Source of the DNA: Brevibacterium renqingii
GTDB taxonomy: Bacteria; Actinomycetota; Actinomycetes; Actinomycetales; Brevibacteriaceae
DNA: 64,000 nucleotides
Reading direction: 5' to 3'
Assembly (NCBI RefSeq): GCF_017808105.1
Contig: NZ_JADBHF010000006.1
Location: 124,001 to 188,000, forward strand
Part shown: positions 8,944 through 18,852 of the stretch, piece after piece
Layout: every line of letters begins with the position of its first letter
Position numbering within the stretch: position 1 is the first letter of the stretch
Translations under genes and position numbers: made by a program
The notes under the pieces: generated by a model
The model's input: the letters and a program-made list of their open reading frames with translations, nothing else
Database searches by the model: none
What the model was told of the DNA's origin: nothing

Positions 8944-10551
8944 TCAGCGTTCGGAAGGAGAATCGGCAGCCGCAGAACCGCGACCGCTATCAATATATGC
9001 GTCCTGCGTGTCGTTTGCAGTCTTCGTCTGTGGCGGCTCCGAAACATCGACCTCCGCGGCCGGCTCGCCGGCGACGTTCGCTCTGCCCGCAGCCTGGCCG
9101 CCGCTCGCGTTCGCATCCTCCGGCGCCGAGGCGATCCGCACTGTCGTCACCTCCTCCTGACCCAGCGTGGTGAAGTGCTGTGTTCGTCTGCCGGGGATGA
9201 TGGGGTCGTGCATGGCCGCGGCCAGCCGCCCGGTGAACGTCAGCCGTCCCTTCTTGTCCGCCCGCTGCTGATAGGCGTTGTCGCCGCTGGGGCCGGAGAC
9301 GCTGATGTCATAGCGGCGTCCGGGTTCGAACAGCCCTGGGGTGCGCACCCGGAAGCTGCCGGTGCCGCTGAGGGAGAACCCTCCGGCGCTGACGGCGTCG
9401 AAGCGCACGATCTGAGCTCGGCGGCGGGAGATCTCCACCCTCCAGCCGTGGATGTCGAAGAGGGCATGGCCGGTGAGGTACGAGAACTCCCCGCCGTCGG
9501 CGACCCGGGCCCCGCCTCGGCGACGGAAGGACGCTGCACCTGCACCTGCACCGGGCCCGAACCGATCCGAGCTCACATAGTTTCGGCGGCGGGCCAGTGT
9601 CTTCAGCCAGGCGCCGAGTTCGCGTTCCCAGCTGAGCCAGTTGTGCAGTCCGCTCGTGCGGGGAAACCATGAATGGCGGATGCCCAGGGCGTTGAGTCGG
9701 GCGGAGAAGCGCTCGCCCTGACTGTTGATCATCGTCTCGAGCAGATCGCGGTCCTTCGACTCCTCGAGGCTGCCGGAACCAGCGCTGAACCACAGGTCGA
9801 GGCCGCGGAGGTTCTCGGCCAGGGCGTAGGGGGAGTTCGCCAGCCACTCGCTGCGATCGGCCACGGGGTCACCGAAGAGCGTCATCGACCTCGCGCCTTC
9901 GCGCATGGCGATGATGTCGAAGGCCGGCACCGTCGCCAGCGGGTCCAGTGGGGAGGAGAACGCGGCTGCGGCACCGTATCTGTCAGGGTGCCAGGCGGCA
10001 TATTTCATCGCCCCGTACCCGCCCATGGACAAGCCGGCGAGCAGCTGACTGCCGGGGGCGAAGTCGACGGAGAAGGTCGCGTCGAGGAATTCGGGGATCT
10101 CCTCGGTGTGGAAGCGAGGCCAGTCGTGGACCTCGCTGCCGACGGGCATCCGGGAATACGTGCCGGCGCCGCCGTCTGGCATGACGACGAGATAGGGCGT
10201 GTCCAGGGTGAGGGCTTCGGCGGACCCGAAGTCCGTCCACGACCGGAAGTCGTCGCCTCCTCCATGGAAGAGGTGGATGACGGGGCTGACCTCGGCAGGT
10301 ATGCCCGGCAGGAGCACGCGCACACCGACGGTTCGCCCGAGCGCGGGAGAGTAGATGAAGAATTCGCGCAGACGCGCAGACAGTTTGCGTTTGTCCCGGA
10401 TGTGCCACTTCCGTGCCGCTTTGCCGCGAGGCTCGGGCCCGAGGAATGAGCTGTTCTGGTCGCAGGTGGGATACCGTCCGCGATGGGAGCGAGCCGCAGT
10501 CAGAGTGCGGACGGCGCGCGCCCCCAGCGCGATGATCAACGAGCGGCGCAT
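8944..10551 (-). CDS. Esterase of the FrmB/antigen 85 alpha/beta-hydrolase type with C-terminal extension
   Basis: A 535-residue protein. Residues about 65-330 form an esterase-D-like domain with HLFHGGGDD, the nucleophile elbow GLSMGG (Ser175) and a late GLHNW motif supplying the histidine. Residues about 340-480 form a second, beta-rich segment without a recognised family, followed by an Ala/Glu-rich tail. The N-terminus (MRRSLIIALGARAVRTLTAA) is only weakly signal-like, so secretion is uncertain. TAGCCT (10558-10563, minus strand) lies 6 nt before the ATG. The substrate is unknown. Confidence 0.75.
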   Translation of the reverse strand: MRRSLIIALGARAVRTLTAARSHRGRYPTCDQNSSFLGPEPRGKAARKWHIRDKRKLSARLREFFIYSPALGRTVGVRVLLPGIPAEVSPVIHLFHGGGDDFRSWTDFGSAEALTLDTPYLVVMPDGGAGTYSRMPVGSEVHDWPRFHTEEIPEFLDATFSVDFAPGSQLLAGLSMGGYGAMKYAAWHPDRYGAAAAFSSPLDPLATVPAFDIIAMREGARSMTLFGDPVADRSEWLANSPYALAENLRGLDLWFSAGSGSLEESKDRDLLETMINSQGERFSARLNALGIRHSWFPRTSGLHNWLSWERELGAWLKTLARRRNYVSSDRFGPGAGAGAASFRRRGGARVADGGEFSYLTGHALFDIHGWRVEISRRRAQIVRFDAVSAGGFSLSGTGSFRVRTPGLFEPGRRYDISVSGPSGDNAYQQRADKKGRLTFTGRLAAAMHDPIIPGRRTQHFTTLGQEEVTTVRIASAPEDANASGGQAAGRANVAGEPAAEVDVSEPPQTKTANDTQDAYIDSGRGSAAADSPSER

Positions 10552-10557
10552 GCGTCG

Positions 10558-10567
10558 AGGCTAGGGT
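10558..10567. promoter_or_regulatory. Overlapping divergent -10 elements between the esterase and menD
   Basis: On the minus strand TAGCCT (10558-10563) is 6 nt from the esterase ATG. On the plus strand TAGGGT (10562-10567) is 6 nt from an ATG at 10574. The two hexamers share 10562-10563, so RNA polymerase could occupy only one at a time. This is read from sequence spacing alone. Confidence 0.5.
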
Positions 10568-10573
10568 GCGGAG

Positions 10574-10600
10574 ATGAACGGCAGGTGGGTTAGTGGTTGA
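10574..10600 (+). CDS. Possible eight-codon leader ORF before menD
   Basis: ATG at 10574 lies 6 nt after a TAGGGT element and encodes MNGRWVSG followed by TGA at 10598-10600. The stop overlaps the first codons of menD (GTG at 10593) in another frame. It could be a leaderless leader peptide that couples translation into menD, or simply a chance ORF. It is too short to judge by coding statistics. Confidence 0.3.
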   Translation: MNGRWVSG

Positions 10601-12374
10601 ATATCAGGTGATGTCGAACTCGAGCGCGGTGGCGCAGCAGATTGCCAGAGACCTGGTCCGATCGGCAGTGACGGACGTGGTCATCGCCCCCGGATCCCGG
10701 TCCGCTCCCTTGGTCTATGCCCTGGCGCCCCTCGCCGAGGCGGGCCTGATCCGTACGCATGTGCGCATCGATGAGCGCGATGCCGGGTTCCTCGCCTTGG
10801 GATTGGCACGGGGCCGGCGTGCGCGCGGCGAGGACCGTGTGGTGGCGATCGTGACGACCTCGGGCTCGGCCGTGGCCAATCTTCACCCGGCTGTCCTCGA
10901 AGCCTCGTACGGGCACCTGCCGCTGCTGGCTCTGACCGCCGACCGGCCCGCCAGGCTGCGCGGGACCGGCGCTAATCAGACGATCGATGACCAGGCGCAC
11001 GTACTCAGCGACGTCCGCGGCCGTTTCGACCTGCCCGCGAGTGAGGCCCCGACCGCAGTCGAGGCAGCGATGTCCGAGGCCGTTTCGGCCGCGCTGGGGC
11101 AGAGTGAGGCAACCGGCGCCGAGGCGGCCGGACCGGTCCAGCTGAACGTACAGTTCGACACCCCGCTCGTGCCCACCCCGGTCGAGTTGGAGGCGTGGAC
11201 GGACGAGATCCGCGGATGGGCAGCGGCCCCTGCCGGAGCCGACACGACCGCACCTGCCGACTCAGCCGGCAGCGCATCCGCGGTCGCGCACGGACCGGGC
11301 CTCGACAACGAACGCGCACAGCGCGAAGTGAGGGTGACTGTCACCGATGGCACGGTCATCGTGGCCGGAGACGCCGGAGGGCACCCGGCGGAGACCCTGC
11401 GGGATCTCGCCGCCGGTCATCACCTGCCGGTGCTGGCCGAACCCTCGAACCCCTTGGCCCGGAGCATCGGAGGGGCAATGCCGCCCGTTCCCGCCCACGC
11501 TCGGGTGCTCGGAGAGCGTGCGGAGCTGACAGATGCGATCCGCACCGTCATCGTGCACGGAAAACCGACCCTGACCCGTCCTGTCGCCGCGCTGCTCGCC
11601 GACGCGGCAGTGCATGTCCGTCGTCTGCCCGACGACGTCGATGCCCGCGACCTGATCGTCACCGACGAGACGAGTGATGAGACGCTCTCGGGCCCCGATT
11701 GGGTCCGAGCCTGGGTGAGTGCCGGCGAAGCCGCTGTCGCCGCCGCGCGCGCCGAACGCGCGGCGGCGTCGGAGACCGCCTCGACGAGGGGCGAGAGCAT
11801 CGATGTGCTCACGAGCCCTGCGATGGTCTTCGAAGCCATCGCCCGGGAGATCACCGAGAGCCTGGCCGCCCAGGATCATACGCTGTTCGTGGCGAGTTCG
11901 AACTCGGTGCGCTACCTCAGCGACGCCACCGATGTCCGTGCCCGCATCCACGCCTCGCGGGGTCTGGCCGGAATCGACGGACTCGTCTCCACTGCCACCG
12001 GCCTGTCACTGGGGCTGGAGGAGCCGGTCGTCCTCCTCATCGGCGATATCGCGATGCTCCACGATGCAGGCGGTCTGCTCACCCCGAGCGCCGAAGAGAC
12101 CGGGGACCTGACGATCGTGGTCCTCAACGACGACGGCGGAGCGATCTTCGCCGGACTCGAGCACTCGCAGTCCCACCTGGCGGGCTACCTCAACCGCTAT
12201 TTCACGGTCCCGCACGGCCGAGGCTTCGCCGAACTCGCCGCAGCCTATGGGTGGGAGCACACCCGAGTGCGCAGCGCGGAGGAGTTCGCGGCGGCCTTCG
12301 GCACTGTCGGAGAGCGTCGCCGGGGCGCAGGCGCGGGGGGCCGTCGGATCATCGAAGTGGCACCGGCCCGGTAG
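10593..12374 (+). CDS. menD: SEPHCHC synthase (2-succinyl-5-enolpyruvyl-6-hydroxy-3-cyclohexene-1-carboxylate synthase)
   Basis: A 593-residue thiamine-diphosphate enzyme that joins 2-oxoglutarate to isochorismate. The N-terminal domain has VIAPGSRSAPL and TSGSAVANLHPAV. The C-terminal domain has the ThDP/Mg signature GDIAMLHDAGG leading to VLNDDGGAIF. The GTG start at 10593 overlaps a possible leader ORF; an internal ATG at 10611 (MSNSSAVAQQ) is equally plausible and fits the conserved N-terminus. It converges on menF with 36 bp between stops. Confidence 0.93.
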   Translation: MVEYQVMSNSSAVAQQIARDLVRSAVTDVVIAPGSRSAPLVYALAPLAEAGLIRTHVRIDERDAGFLALGLARGRRARGEDRVVAIVTTSGSAVANLHPAVLEASYGHLPLLALTADRPARLRGTGANQTIDDQAHVLSDVRGRFDLPASEAPTAVEAAMSEAVSAALGQSEATGAEAAGPVQLNVQFDTPLVPTPVELEAWTDEIRGWAAAPAGADTTAPADSAGSASAVAHGPGLDNERAQREVRVTVTDGTVIVAGDAGGHPAETLRDLAAGHHLPVLAEPSNPLARSIGGAMPPVPAHARVLGERAELTDAIRTVIVHGKPTLTRPVAALLADAAVHVRRLPDDVDARDLIVTDETSDETLSGPDWVRAWVSAGEAAVAAARAERAAASETASTRGESIDVLTSPAMVFEAIAREITESLAAQDHTLFVASSNSVRYLSDATDVRARIHASRGLAGIDGLVSTATGLSLGLEEPVVLLIGDIAMLHDAGGLLTPSAEETGDLTIVVLNDDGGAIFAGLEHSQSHLAGYLNRYFTVPHGRGFAELAAAYGWEHTRVRSAEEFAAAFGTVGERRRGAGAGGRRIIEVAPAR

Positions 12375-12410
12375 GGCGATCCCGTCGTCACCGACGAAGA
12401 CGGTTGCCTC

Positions 12411-13775
12411 TCAGTCGAGGCCCAGGGCCCGGCGCATCGGAGCGAGTTTCGCATCCGTTTCGGCCACCTCGGCGGTGGGATCCGAATCGGGCATGATCCC
12501 GGCCCCGGCGTAGAGTCTGATCCGATTGCGGTCCTCGAGCTGACCGCAGCGCAGAGCGATGCCGAACTGACCGTTGCCGCGGCCGTCCATCCACCCCACC
12601 GGACCCGAGTAGCGTCCGCGGTCGAGGGGTTCGAGCGAATCGACGTGCGCCACGGCGCTCGCCTGCGGGTAGCCGCCGACGGCGGCCGTCGGATGGACCG
12701 CTGCGGCGACGTCGAGGGCGTTGAGAGCGGAGCCGGTCGGAAGGTTCGCCTGCGCGTCCGAAGCCGAATGGATGACGTTGGCCAGCGGGAGCAGATGCGG
12801 ACGCTCATCGACGCTGACGTCCTCGGCGATCGAACCGAGGCTGCGCTGCAGGGAGGCGATGGCGAAGGCGTGCTCGGTGCTGTCCTTGTGCGCGCTGAGC
12901 AGCTTCCTGGCCGCGGGCATCTCCTCCATCGGGTCCTGCTCGACGCGGTAGGTCCCAGCCAGGACACGGGAGGTCACCCGGCCGTTCTCGACGCCGATGA
13001 GCAGTTCGGGCGTCGAGCCGATGAGACCGGCGACATCGAAGGTCCAGCAGCTGGGGTAGCTGCGATTGAGCGCGCCGAGCACCGACCGGACGTCGATGTC
13101 GTCGTCGGTGGTGACCACTTCGTCGCGGGCGAGCACGATCTTGCGCAGGGTCGGATCGTCGCTGAAGGCATCCACCTCTGCGGACGTGTCGATGGGAGTG
13201 AGCATGCCGGAGACCTCCGCGACCAGTTCCGCCCACTTCGCCGGGTCGAGATCCCCGTCCGCAGACCGCGCCGAGGCGACCCGGCGCAGGGGTTCGGCCT
13301 GCAGAACCGGGGGAGTGGGCGGAGTCGGATCGGTCGAGATCGATGTCAGCCAGACGCGACCGCCTCGGCGACCGAGAACGAACTCGGGCACGTGGATGAT
13401 CGAGTCGACACTCGATTCGCCCGAATAGGCGACCGTCGTGAAGCACATCAGACCCGAGCCCAGCAGCTCGACCTCGTCCTCGACGCTGGCCTCGGCCGTG
13501 ATCGCCTTCCACGCGGCCGAGAGCTGTGTGAAGCGTTCCGGGCCGCGGGCGCGGATGCGCAGCGTCCTGCCGAACCCGATCAGACCGGAGGTGTCGCGGA
13601 CCCAGCAGGAGAAACCGGAGGTGGGCAGCAGCTCGAGGGTCTGCTCGACGGTGGTCGGCAGCCCGGATTCGAAGGGGAACCCCGGGCCCGGGTCGACGTC
13701 GTCGACGAAACGGGAGCGCACGTGCAGGCGCGGGGGAGCGGTGATGATGTCGGAGGTGCCGAAAGTCGTAGTCAT
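12411..13775 (-). CDS. menF: Isochorismate synthase
   Basis: A 454-residue chorismate-binding enzyme that starts menaquinone synthesis by converting chorismate to isochorismate. The C-terminal half holds the family motifs HPTAAVGGYP, GPVGWMDGRGNGQFGIALRC and RLYAGAGIMPDSDP. It is divergent from menG, with about 160 bp between starts. TAGAGT (13785-13790, minus strand) lies 9 nt before the ATG. An EntC-type role in siderophore synthesis is possible by homology, but the gene context supports menaquinone. Confidence 0.9.
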   Translation of the reverse strand: MTTTFGTSDIITAPPRLHVRSRFVDDVDPGPGFPFESGLPTTVEQTLELLPTSGFSCWVRDTSGLIGFGRTLRIRARGPERFTQLSAAWKAITAEASVEDEVELLGSGLMCFTTVAYSGESSVDSIIHVPEFVLGRRGGRVWLTSISTDPTPPTPPVLQAEPLRRVASARSADGDLDPAKWAELVAEVSGMLTPIDTSAEVDAFSDDPTLRKIVLARDEVVTTDDDIDVRSVLGALNRSYPSCWTFDVAGLIGSTPELLIGVENGRVTSRVLAGTYRVEQDPMEEMPAARKLLSAHKDSTEHAFAIASLQRSLGSIAEDVSVDERPHLLPLANVIHSASDAQANLPTGSALNALDVAAAVHPTAAVGGYPQASAVAHVDSLEPLDRGRYSGPVGWMDGRGNGQFGIALRCGQLEDRNRIRLYAGAGIMPDSDPTAEVAETDAKLAPMRRALGLD

Positions 13776-13934
13776 GTCGGTCCAACTCTAGACGAGAACC
13801 CGGGGCCGCATCCTCTTCGCGGATCGCCGCTGAGGTCGGCCGATCGAGGAATGTGGTCATTTCCACATCCGCTGCGGCCCGGTTGCGCGCGGTTGGATTC
13901 GCAGTCTGCGTTGAGGTGTTGAGACAATGAGGGC

Positions 13935-14684
13935 ATGAATCGTGCCCAGCTGGACAAGCAGCCCGACGACGTCGCGTCGATGTTCGATGATGTCGCCTCC
14001 CGATACGACCTCACGAACGATGTCCTCACCTTCGGCCTCGCCCGCGCCTGGCGACGCACCGTCGCGTACTCCGTGGCCGCCGGCCCCGGTGAGCGGGTCC
14101 TCGACCTGGCGGCTGGGACCGGAACCTCGTCGATGACGTTCACTCGCCACGGCGCCGAGGTGGTCGCCGGCGACATCTCCACCGGGATGCTCGCCGAGGG
14201 CCGTCGTCGCCACCCGAAGATCGACTTCATCTACGCCGATGCGATGGACCTGCCCTTCGCCGATGCCAGCTTCGACGTCGTCACGATCTCTTTCGGCATC
14301 CGCAACGTCCACGACGTCGACACGGCACTGGCTGAGATGCTGCGCGTGCTCAAGCCCGGCGGACGGCTCATCATCTGCGAATTCTCCACACCCACACTCG
14401 ACGCCTTCAGCCTCGTCTACAAGGAGTACCTCATGCGGGCCCTGCCCGCCGTGGCCCGCGCCGTGTCCTCGAATCCCGAGGCCTATGTCTATCTGGCGGA
14501 GTCGATCCGCGCCTGGCCGAACCAGGACGCGTTCGCCCACCAGATCCTCGACGCCGGTTTCGACCAGGTGAAGTACCGCAACCTCACCGGCGGGATCGTT
14601 GCCGTCCACCACGCACTCAAGCCCACGGAGACGAGCGGCGAGCCGAACGCGCATGCCGAGGCAGCGGAGTCGCACGAGTCTTGA
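13935..14684 (+). CDS. menG: Demethylmenaquinone C-methyltransferase (UbiE/MenG)
   Basis: A 249-residue class I SAM methyltransferase that performs the C-methylation yielding menaquinone. Motif I is [12 protein letters not shown]. The UbiE family signatures [19 protein letters not shown] near the N-terminus and [20 protein letters not shown] in the middle are clear. GACAAT (13923-13928) is 6 nt from the ATG, so leaderless expression is likely. The stop overlaps the start of the next gene by 4 bp (ttga), so translation of the two is probably coupled. Confidence 0.94.
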   Translation: MNRAQLDKQPDDVASMFDDVASRYDLTNDVLTFGLARAWRRTVAYSVAAGPGERVLDLAAGTGTSSMTFTRHGAEVVAGDISTGMLAEGRRRHPKIDFIYADAMDLPFADASFDVVTISFGIRNVHDVDTALAEMLRVLKPGGRLIICEFSTPTLDAFSLVYKEYLMRALPAVARAVSSNPEAYVYLAESIRAWPNQDAFAHQILDAGFDQVKYRNLTGGIVAVHHALKPTETSGEPNAHAEAAESHES

Positions 14685-15994
14685 ACGCGAAGCTGAACGA
14701 GTTCGAGGCCGAGGTCGTCGTCGTCGGCGCCGGACCGGCGGGATCGGCGATCGGCGCCTACCTCGCCCAGGCCGGGCACGAAGTGATCATCCTCGAGAAG
14801 TCTGGGTTCCCGCGCGACAAGATCTGCGGCGACGCGCTGACTCCACGTGCGGTCAAGGAAGCTGGGTTCCTCGGTATGGACCTTCCGGCCTCCGACGGCT
14901 GGCATCCGAACAGGGGGCTGCGGCTGATCGGCGGCGGTCACCGCCTCGAGCTCGACTGGCCCGATATCGACGGCACCCCGAACTTCGGTCTCACACGCCC
15001 GCGCATGGGTATGGACGAGGCCTTTGCCCGGCATGCGCAGCGCTGCGGGGCGAGACTGTTCGAGCAGGTCAGAGCGATGTCGCCGGACATCGGCGAGGAC
15101 GGCTGGATCCAGGGGGTGCACGCCTCCGGCACCGATCACCGCGGCCGCAGGGTCGGTCCCGAGGCCCACTTCCGTGCGCCCATCGTCATCGCCGCTGACG
15201 GGGTGTCGTCCCGGCTGGCGGTGGCCATGGGGCTGGAGAAGCGCGACGACCGTCCCATGGGCATCGCCGCTCGGGCGTACCACACCTCGCCGCGGCACAC
15301 CGACGACTACATCGAGAGCTGGGTCGAGATGCGGTCATCGAACTCGTCCGGCACCTCCGAGTCCCTGCCCGGCTACGGGTGGATCTTCCCCCTCGGCGAC
15401 GGGACGGTGAATATCGGGGCCGGCCTCCTCGACTCCTCCCCGCAGTTCAGATCCGTCGACCTGCGCTCGGTGATGGGGCAGTGGATCGCGGACATGGGCC
15501 ACGAATGGGGCATCGACGAGACGACCTCGCTGGGGCCGATCAAGTCCGCTGCCCTGCCCATGGCCTTCAACCGGACGCCGCATTTCCACCGCGGGCTGCT
15601 GCTCATCGGTGACTCCGGGGGGATGGTCAATCCCTTCAACGGGGAGGGCATCGACTATGCGCTCGAGTCCGCCCGCATCGCCGCCGAGGTGATCTCCACG
15701 TACTCCCGTTACCCACAGCAGGTGATGCGCCGTCGTCTGCAGGAGTACCCCGCGCTGCTCGGGGATTCCCTGGGCGGCTACTTCACCCTGGGGCGGGTTT
15801 TCGCTGAGATCATCGGCCACCCTGCCCTCATGCAGTTCGGAATCAAGTACGGTATGGGTGTTGACGTTGTGATGGAGTTCGTCGTCAAATTGTTGGCGAA
15901 CCTCTACCGCGATCCGAAGGCCTCCGAGGCCGATCTCATCGACAGGGTGATCTCAGCCCTGACCCGAATCGTCCCGGCCACCAGCAATGTCTGA
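14681..15994 (+). CDS. Geranylgeranyl-reductase-family FAD oxidoreductase, probable menaquinone reductase (MenJ-like)
   Basis: A 437-residue FAD protein with the dinucleotide-binding motif [19 protein letters not shown] (about residues 12-30), the [19 protein letters not shown] region and the late [19 protein letters not shown] motif. Family members saturate isoprenoid double bonds. In mycobacteria MenJ reduces one unit of the menaquinone side chain. Translational coupling to menG through a TTG start (ttga overlap) supports that role and predicts a partly saturated quinone such as MK-n(H2). The exact substrate is inferred. Confidence 0.85.
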   Translation: MNAKLNEFEAEVVVVGAGPAGSAIGAYLAQAGHEVIILEKSGFPRDKICGDALTPRAVKEAGFLGMDLPASDGWHPNRGLRLIGGGHRLELDWPDIDGTPNFGLTRPRMGMDEAFARHAQRCGARLFEQVRAMSPDIGEDGWIQGVHASGTDHRGRRVGPEAHFRAPIVIAADGVSSRLAVAMGLEKRDDRPMGIAARAYHTSPRHTDDYIESWVEMRSSNSSGTSESLPGYGWIFPLGDGTVNIGAGLLDSSPQFRSVDLRSVMGQWIADMGHEWGIDETTSLGPIKSAALPMAFNRTPHFHRGLLLIGDSGGMVNPFNGEGIDYALESARIAAEVISTYSRYPQQVMRRRLQEYPALLGDSLGGYFTLGRVFAEIIGHPALMQFGIKYGMGVDVVMEFVVKLLANLYRDPKASEADLIDRVISALTRIVPATSNV

Positions 15995-16024
15995 GCGCTC
16001 GGGCGAGGACAGACACCGACTACG

Positions 16025-17050
16025 ATGAATGACGAGGACATGAGCCATTTAGCCTCTCCGGCCACTTTCACCGGTGCCGACGCCCAGCTCGCGGCGGAGA
16101 TCTCGACTCAGCTGGAGGCCGTCGAGGCCAGGCTCTACGAGGTGACCGAGCAGACCCGCAAACTGCCGGACACGACCTCGAAGCATCTGCTGGCCGCCGG
16201 CGGCAAACGCGCCCGCCCGAACCTGGTGCTGCTCACCGCCCGCCTCGGTGAGGCCGAGCAGGATGACATCATCGACGCGGCCGTGGCCGTCGAACTCATC
16301 CACCTCGCCTCTCTCTACCACGACGATGTGATGGACGACGCGCCCGTGCGCCGTGGGGCACCTGCCGCTCATGAGGTGTGGGGCAACTCGGTGGCCATCC
16401 TCACCGGCGATCTCCTCTTCTCCAAGGCCTCCGGAGTCACCGCGAAGCTCGGCCCCGAGGCCGTGCGCATCCAGGCCGAGACCTTCGAACGCCTCGTCCT
16501 CGGGCAGCTCAACGAATTCGCCGGCCCGCCCGAGGGCGCTGACGAGATCGAGCACTACCTCCAGGTGCTCGCGGACAAGACCGGATCGCTCATCGCCACC
16601 TCGGCGCGGTTCGGGATCATGTTCTCAGGCGCCGATCAGGCCTTGGCCGAACCCGTCCGCATCTTCGGCGAACGCGTCGGCGTCGCCTTCCAGCTCGCCG
16701 ACGACATCATCGATCTCACGACGGCATCCTCGGAGTCGGGCAAGACACCGGGCACGGATCTGCGCGAACGCGTCCCGACCCTGCCCGTGCTCTATGTGCG
16801 GGCCGCCGCCGCCCGCGGTGACGAAGCCGCAGCCGAGGTGGTCCGACTCCTCGACGCCGACCTCACCTCCGATGAGGCCCTGGAAGCAGCCCGAGCCGCG
16901 CTGGCCGCCCACCCCGTGACCGAACGGGCGCGGGCCGAGGCGCTGCATTGGGCTGAGGAGGCGAAGGCGGCGCTGGAGCCGGTGCCCGCCGGTCGCGTCA
17001 AGGACTCCCTGTTCGCCTTCGCCGATTCGGTCGTCGCCCGCAGTTCGTGA
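16025..17050 (+). CDS. Long-chain polyprenyl diphosphate synthase
   Basis: A 341-residue all-trans prenyltransferase. The first aspartate-rich motif is LYHDDVMDDAPVRRG (DDxxD), the second FQLADDIIDL, with the conserved GGKRARP near residue 60. It builds the polyprenyl chain that MenA attaches. It follows the MenJ-like gene by 30 bp and probably ends the menG operon. The start could be 16025 or 16040 (MSHLASP); neither has a strong ribosome-binding site at ideal distance. Chain length cannot be deduced safely. Confidence 0.9.
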   Translation: MNDEDMSHLASPATFTGADAQLAAEISTQLEAVEARLYEVTEQTRKLPDTTSKHLLAAGGKRARPNLVLLTARLGEAEQDDIIDAAVAVELIHLASLYHDDVMDDAPVRRGAPAAHEVWGNSVAILTGDLLFSKASGVTAKLGPEAVRIQAETFERLVLGQLNEFAGPPEGADEIEHYLQVLADKTGSLIATSARFGIMFSGADQALAEPVRIFGERVGVAFQLADDIIDLTTASSESGKTPGTDLRERVPTLPVLYVRAAAARGDEAAAEVVRLLDADLTSDEALEAARAALAAHPVTERARAEALHWAEEAKAALEPVPAGRVKDSLFAFADSVVARSS

Positions 17051-17191
17051 CCACCCGACAGGTGCCGGACCGGGTGCCGCGCCGGGTCGGTGCCGCCGAC
17101 TGGCTGCCGTGCAAGACTTGTGCAGCATACCGGGGGAGCGCTGGCGCTGCTGAGCTGATCGGCGACGGCGGAGTCGGCTGATCCGGCCGGG

Positions 17192-17935
17192 TCAGGAGGT
17201 CAGGCGACGCAGGGTCAGGTACGACCCGAGAGCGAAGACCACAGTAAGCCCCAGCGCCCAGCAGGCCAGTCCGATCGCCTGAGCATCGACCAGTCGCATC
17301 CAGACTTCTGGCCAGGCCCGATTGAAGCTGACCCACGCAGCACCGGCCACGAGGACCAGGGCGATGCCGATGAGCGAAACCGCGACGATGAGCGAGCCGA
17401 AGCGGTTCTTGACGATGGCGAACCAGAAGCCGAGGACGAACCACAGCATCGTCAGCACGAAGTAGATCGTGCCGGCAGCCAGCGGGCCCCCCTCCCATAT
17501 CCAGGGCAGGTAGGCGAAATAGCCGTTGATGCCATAGCCGTCGGTGGCCTGTTCGATGAGGCCGAGGGCGACGAAGACGAGGGAGATGCCGACGGCGCTG
17601 ATGCCCGCGGCGAGCAGGGAGCCGAGGTAGAACTCCCGGCGAGTGAGACTCATGGCCTGCGAGAAGTAGAAGGTGAGATTCATCGCCTGGGCGCCGACGA
17701 CGGCGAAGTACCACAGTGGTGCCTGCGATCCCCCGCTGTACATCGGGGAGTTCGCACCCGAGGGCGAAACGATCCAGTAGATGATCAGGGTGATCAGCCA
17801 GACCCCACCGAGGACGACGACTGGGACCCAGACGAAAGTCTGCTTGTTGGTGAATTGGAGGCGGACGACTCCCCAGGTCCGGCTCTTCGGGCGGGAGGTC
17901 ATGCCTCCGGACGGTTGCTCGACGATTGTGGTCAT
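17192..17935 (-). CDS. ABC transporter membrane protein of a GntR/YtrA-type cassette
   Basis: A 247-residue protein with about six hydrophobic helices and a short cytoplasmic N-terminus. No known permease motif stands out. Its job is inferred from position: its start overlaps the end of the ATP-binding gene by 4 bp, and that gene follows a GntR regulator by 3 bp. Such cassettes often respond to cell-envelope stress or antibiotics. The substrate is unknown. Confidence 0.75.
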   Translation of the reverse strand: MTTIVEQPSGGMTSRPKSRTWGVVRLQFTNKQTFVWVPVVVLGGVWLITLIIYWIVSPSGANSPMYSGGSQAPLWYFAVVGAQAMNLTFYFSQAMSLTRREFYLGSLLAAGISAVGISLVFVALGLIEQATDGYGINGYFAYLPWIWEGGPLAAGTIYFVLTMLWFVLGFWFAIVKNRFGSLIVAVSLIGIALVLVAGAAWVSFNRAWPEVWMRLVDAQAIGLACWALGLTVVFALGSYLTLRRLTS

Positions 17936-18849
17936 GTCTGAACACTCCTGACTTCGGTGGCGGCTGCGGACGGATCGACGGGGCCTTCCTGGGTGGTGCG
18001 TACGATGAGCTGCTGCAGGGAGACCGGAGCGAGGTCGAGGTTGGCATCGGCGATGTATTCGTGATCGACCGAGCTGAGCCGACCGAGCATGGTCACTGAG
18101 GCGACCCGACCCAGTGACTCGCGATGGATGACTTCCCGACCGGCGACGAGGCGGGCGATCGCATCGGCGTCCCCGACGATGTTGACTGCGCGCTTCCGGA
18201 CCTCTTCGGCGGAATCGTCGATGATGATGCTGCCGCGGTCGATGACGATGACGTTCTCGATGAGATCGGCCACCTCGTCGATGAGGTGGCTCGAGAGCAC
18301 GACTGTGCGGGGGTGTTCTGCATAGTCGGCGATGAGACGGTCGTAGAACGTCTGCCGCGCAACCGCGTCGAAACCGAGGTAGGGCTCGTCGAAGAACGTG
18401 ATCTCGGCGCGTGAGGCCAGACCGATGATGACGCCGATGGCCGACTGCTGGCCGCGGGAGAGCTTCTTGACCGTCGTATTCAGGGGCAGGCGGAACTCCT
18501 CGATGAGCTCCTCGGCGAAAACTTGGTCCCAGTGGGGGAAGAACCGCCGTGCGTTGGCGAACGCGTGCTTGGCTTTGGAGTCCTCAGGGTACTTCTGGCT
18601 CTCGCGGACGAAGCACATTCGTTTGAGTACGCGGGCGTTCTCGTAGGGGTTCTCCCCGAAGACCTCGACCTCACCGCTGGTGGCGAAGTTCTGGGCGGTC
18701 AGTATCGACATCAGCGTCGTCTTTCCTGCGCCGTTGCGTCCTAGGAGGCCGTAGATCGAGTCCTGCTCGATGCTCAGGCTGACATCGTTGAGGGCGATCA
18801 TGCTCTTGTATACCTTGGTGAGGTGGCGGAGCTCGACGACTGAATTCAT
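17932..18849 (-). CDS. ABC transporter ATP-binding protein
   Basis: A 305-residue nucleotide-binding subunit. Walker A is LLGRNGAGKTTLMS, the signature motif is KKLSRGQQSA, Walker B is EITFFDEPYLGFD, and the H-loop is VVLSSHLIDEV. The C-terminal 80 residues form the extra domain common in drug- or stress-type exporters. It sits between the GntR regulator (3-bp gap) and the permease (4-bp overlap). Confidence 0.9.
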   Translation of the reverse strand: MNSVVELRHLTKVYKSMIALNDVSLSIEQDSIYGLLGRNGAGKTTLMSILTAQNFATSGEVEVFGENPYENARVLKRMCFVRESQKYPEDSKAKHAFANARRFFPHWDQVFAEELIEEFRLPLNTTVKKLSRGQQSAIGVIIGLASRAEITFFDEPYLGFDAVARQTFYDRLIADYAEHPRTVVLSSHLIDEVADLIENVIVIDRGSIIIDDSAEEVRKRAVNIVGDADAIARLVAGREVIHRESLGRVASVTMLGRLSSVDHEYIADANLDLAPVSLQQLIVRTTQEGPVDPSAAATEVRSVQT

Positions 18850-18852
18850 GGG

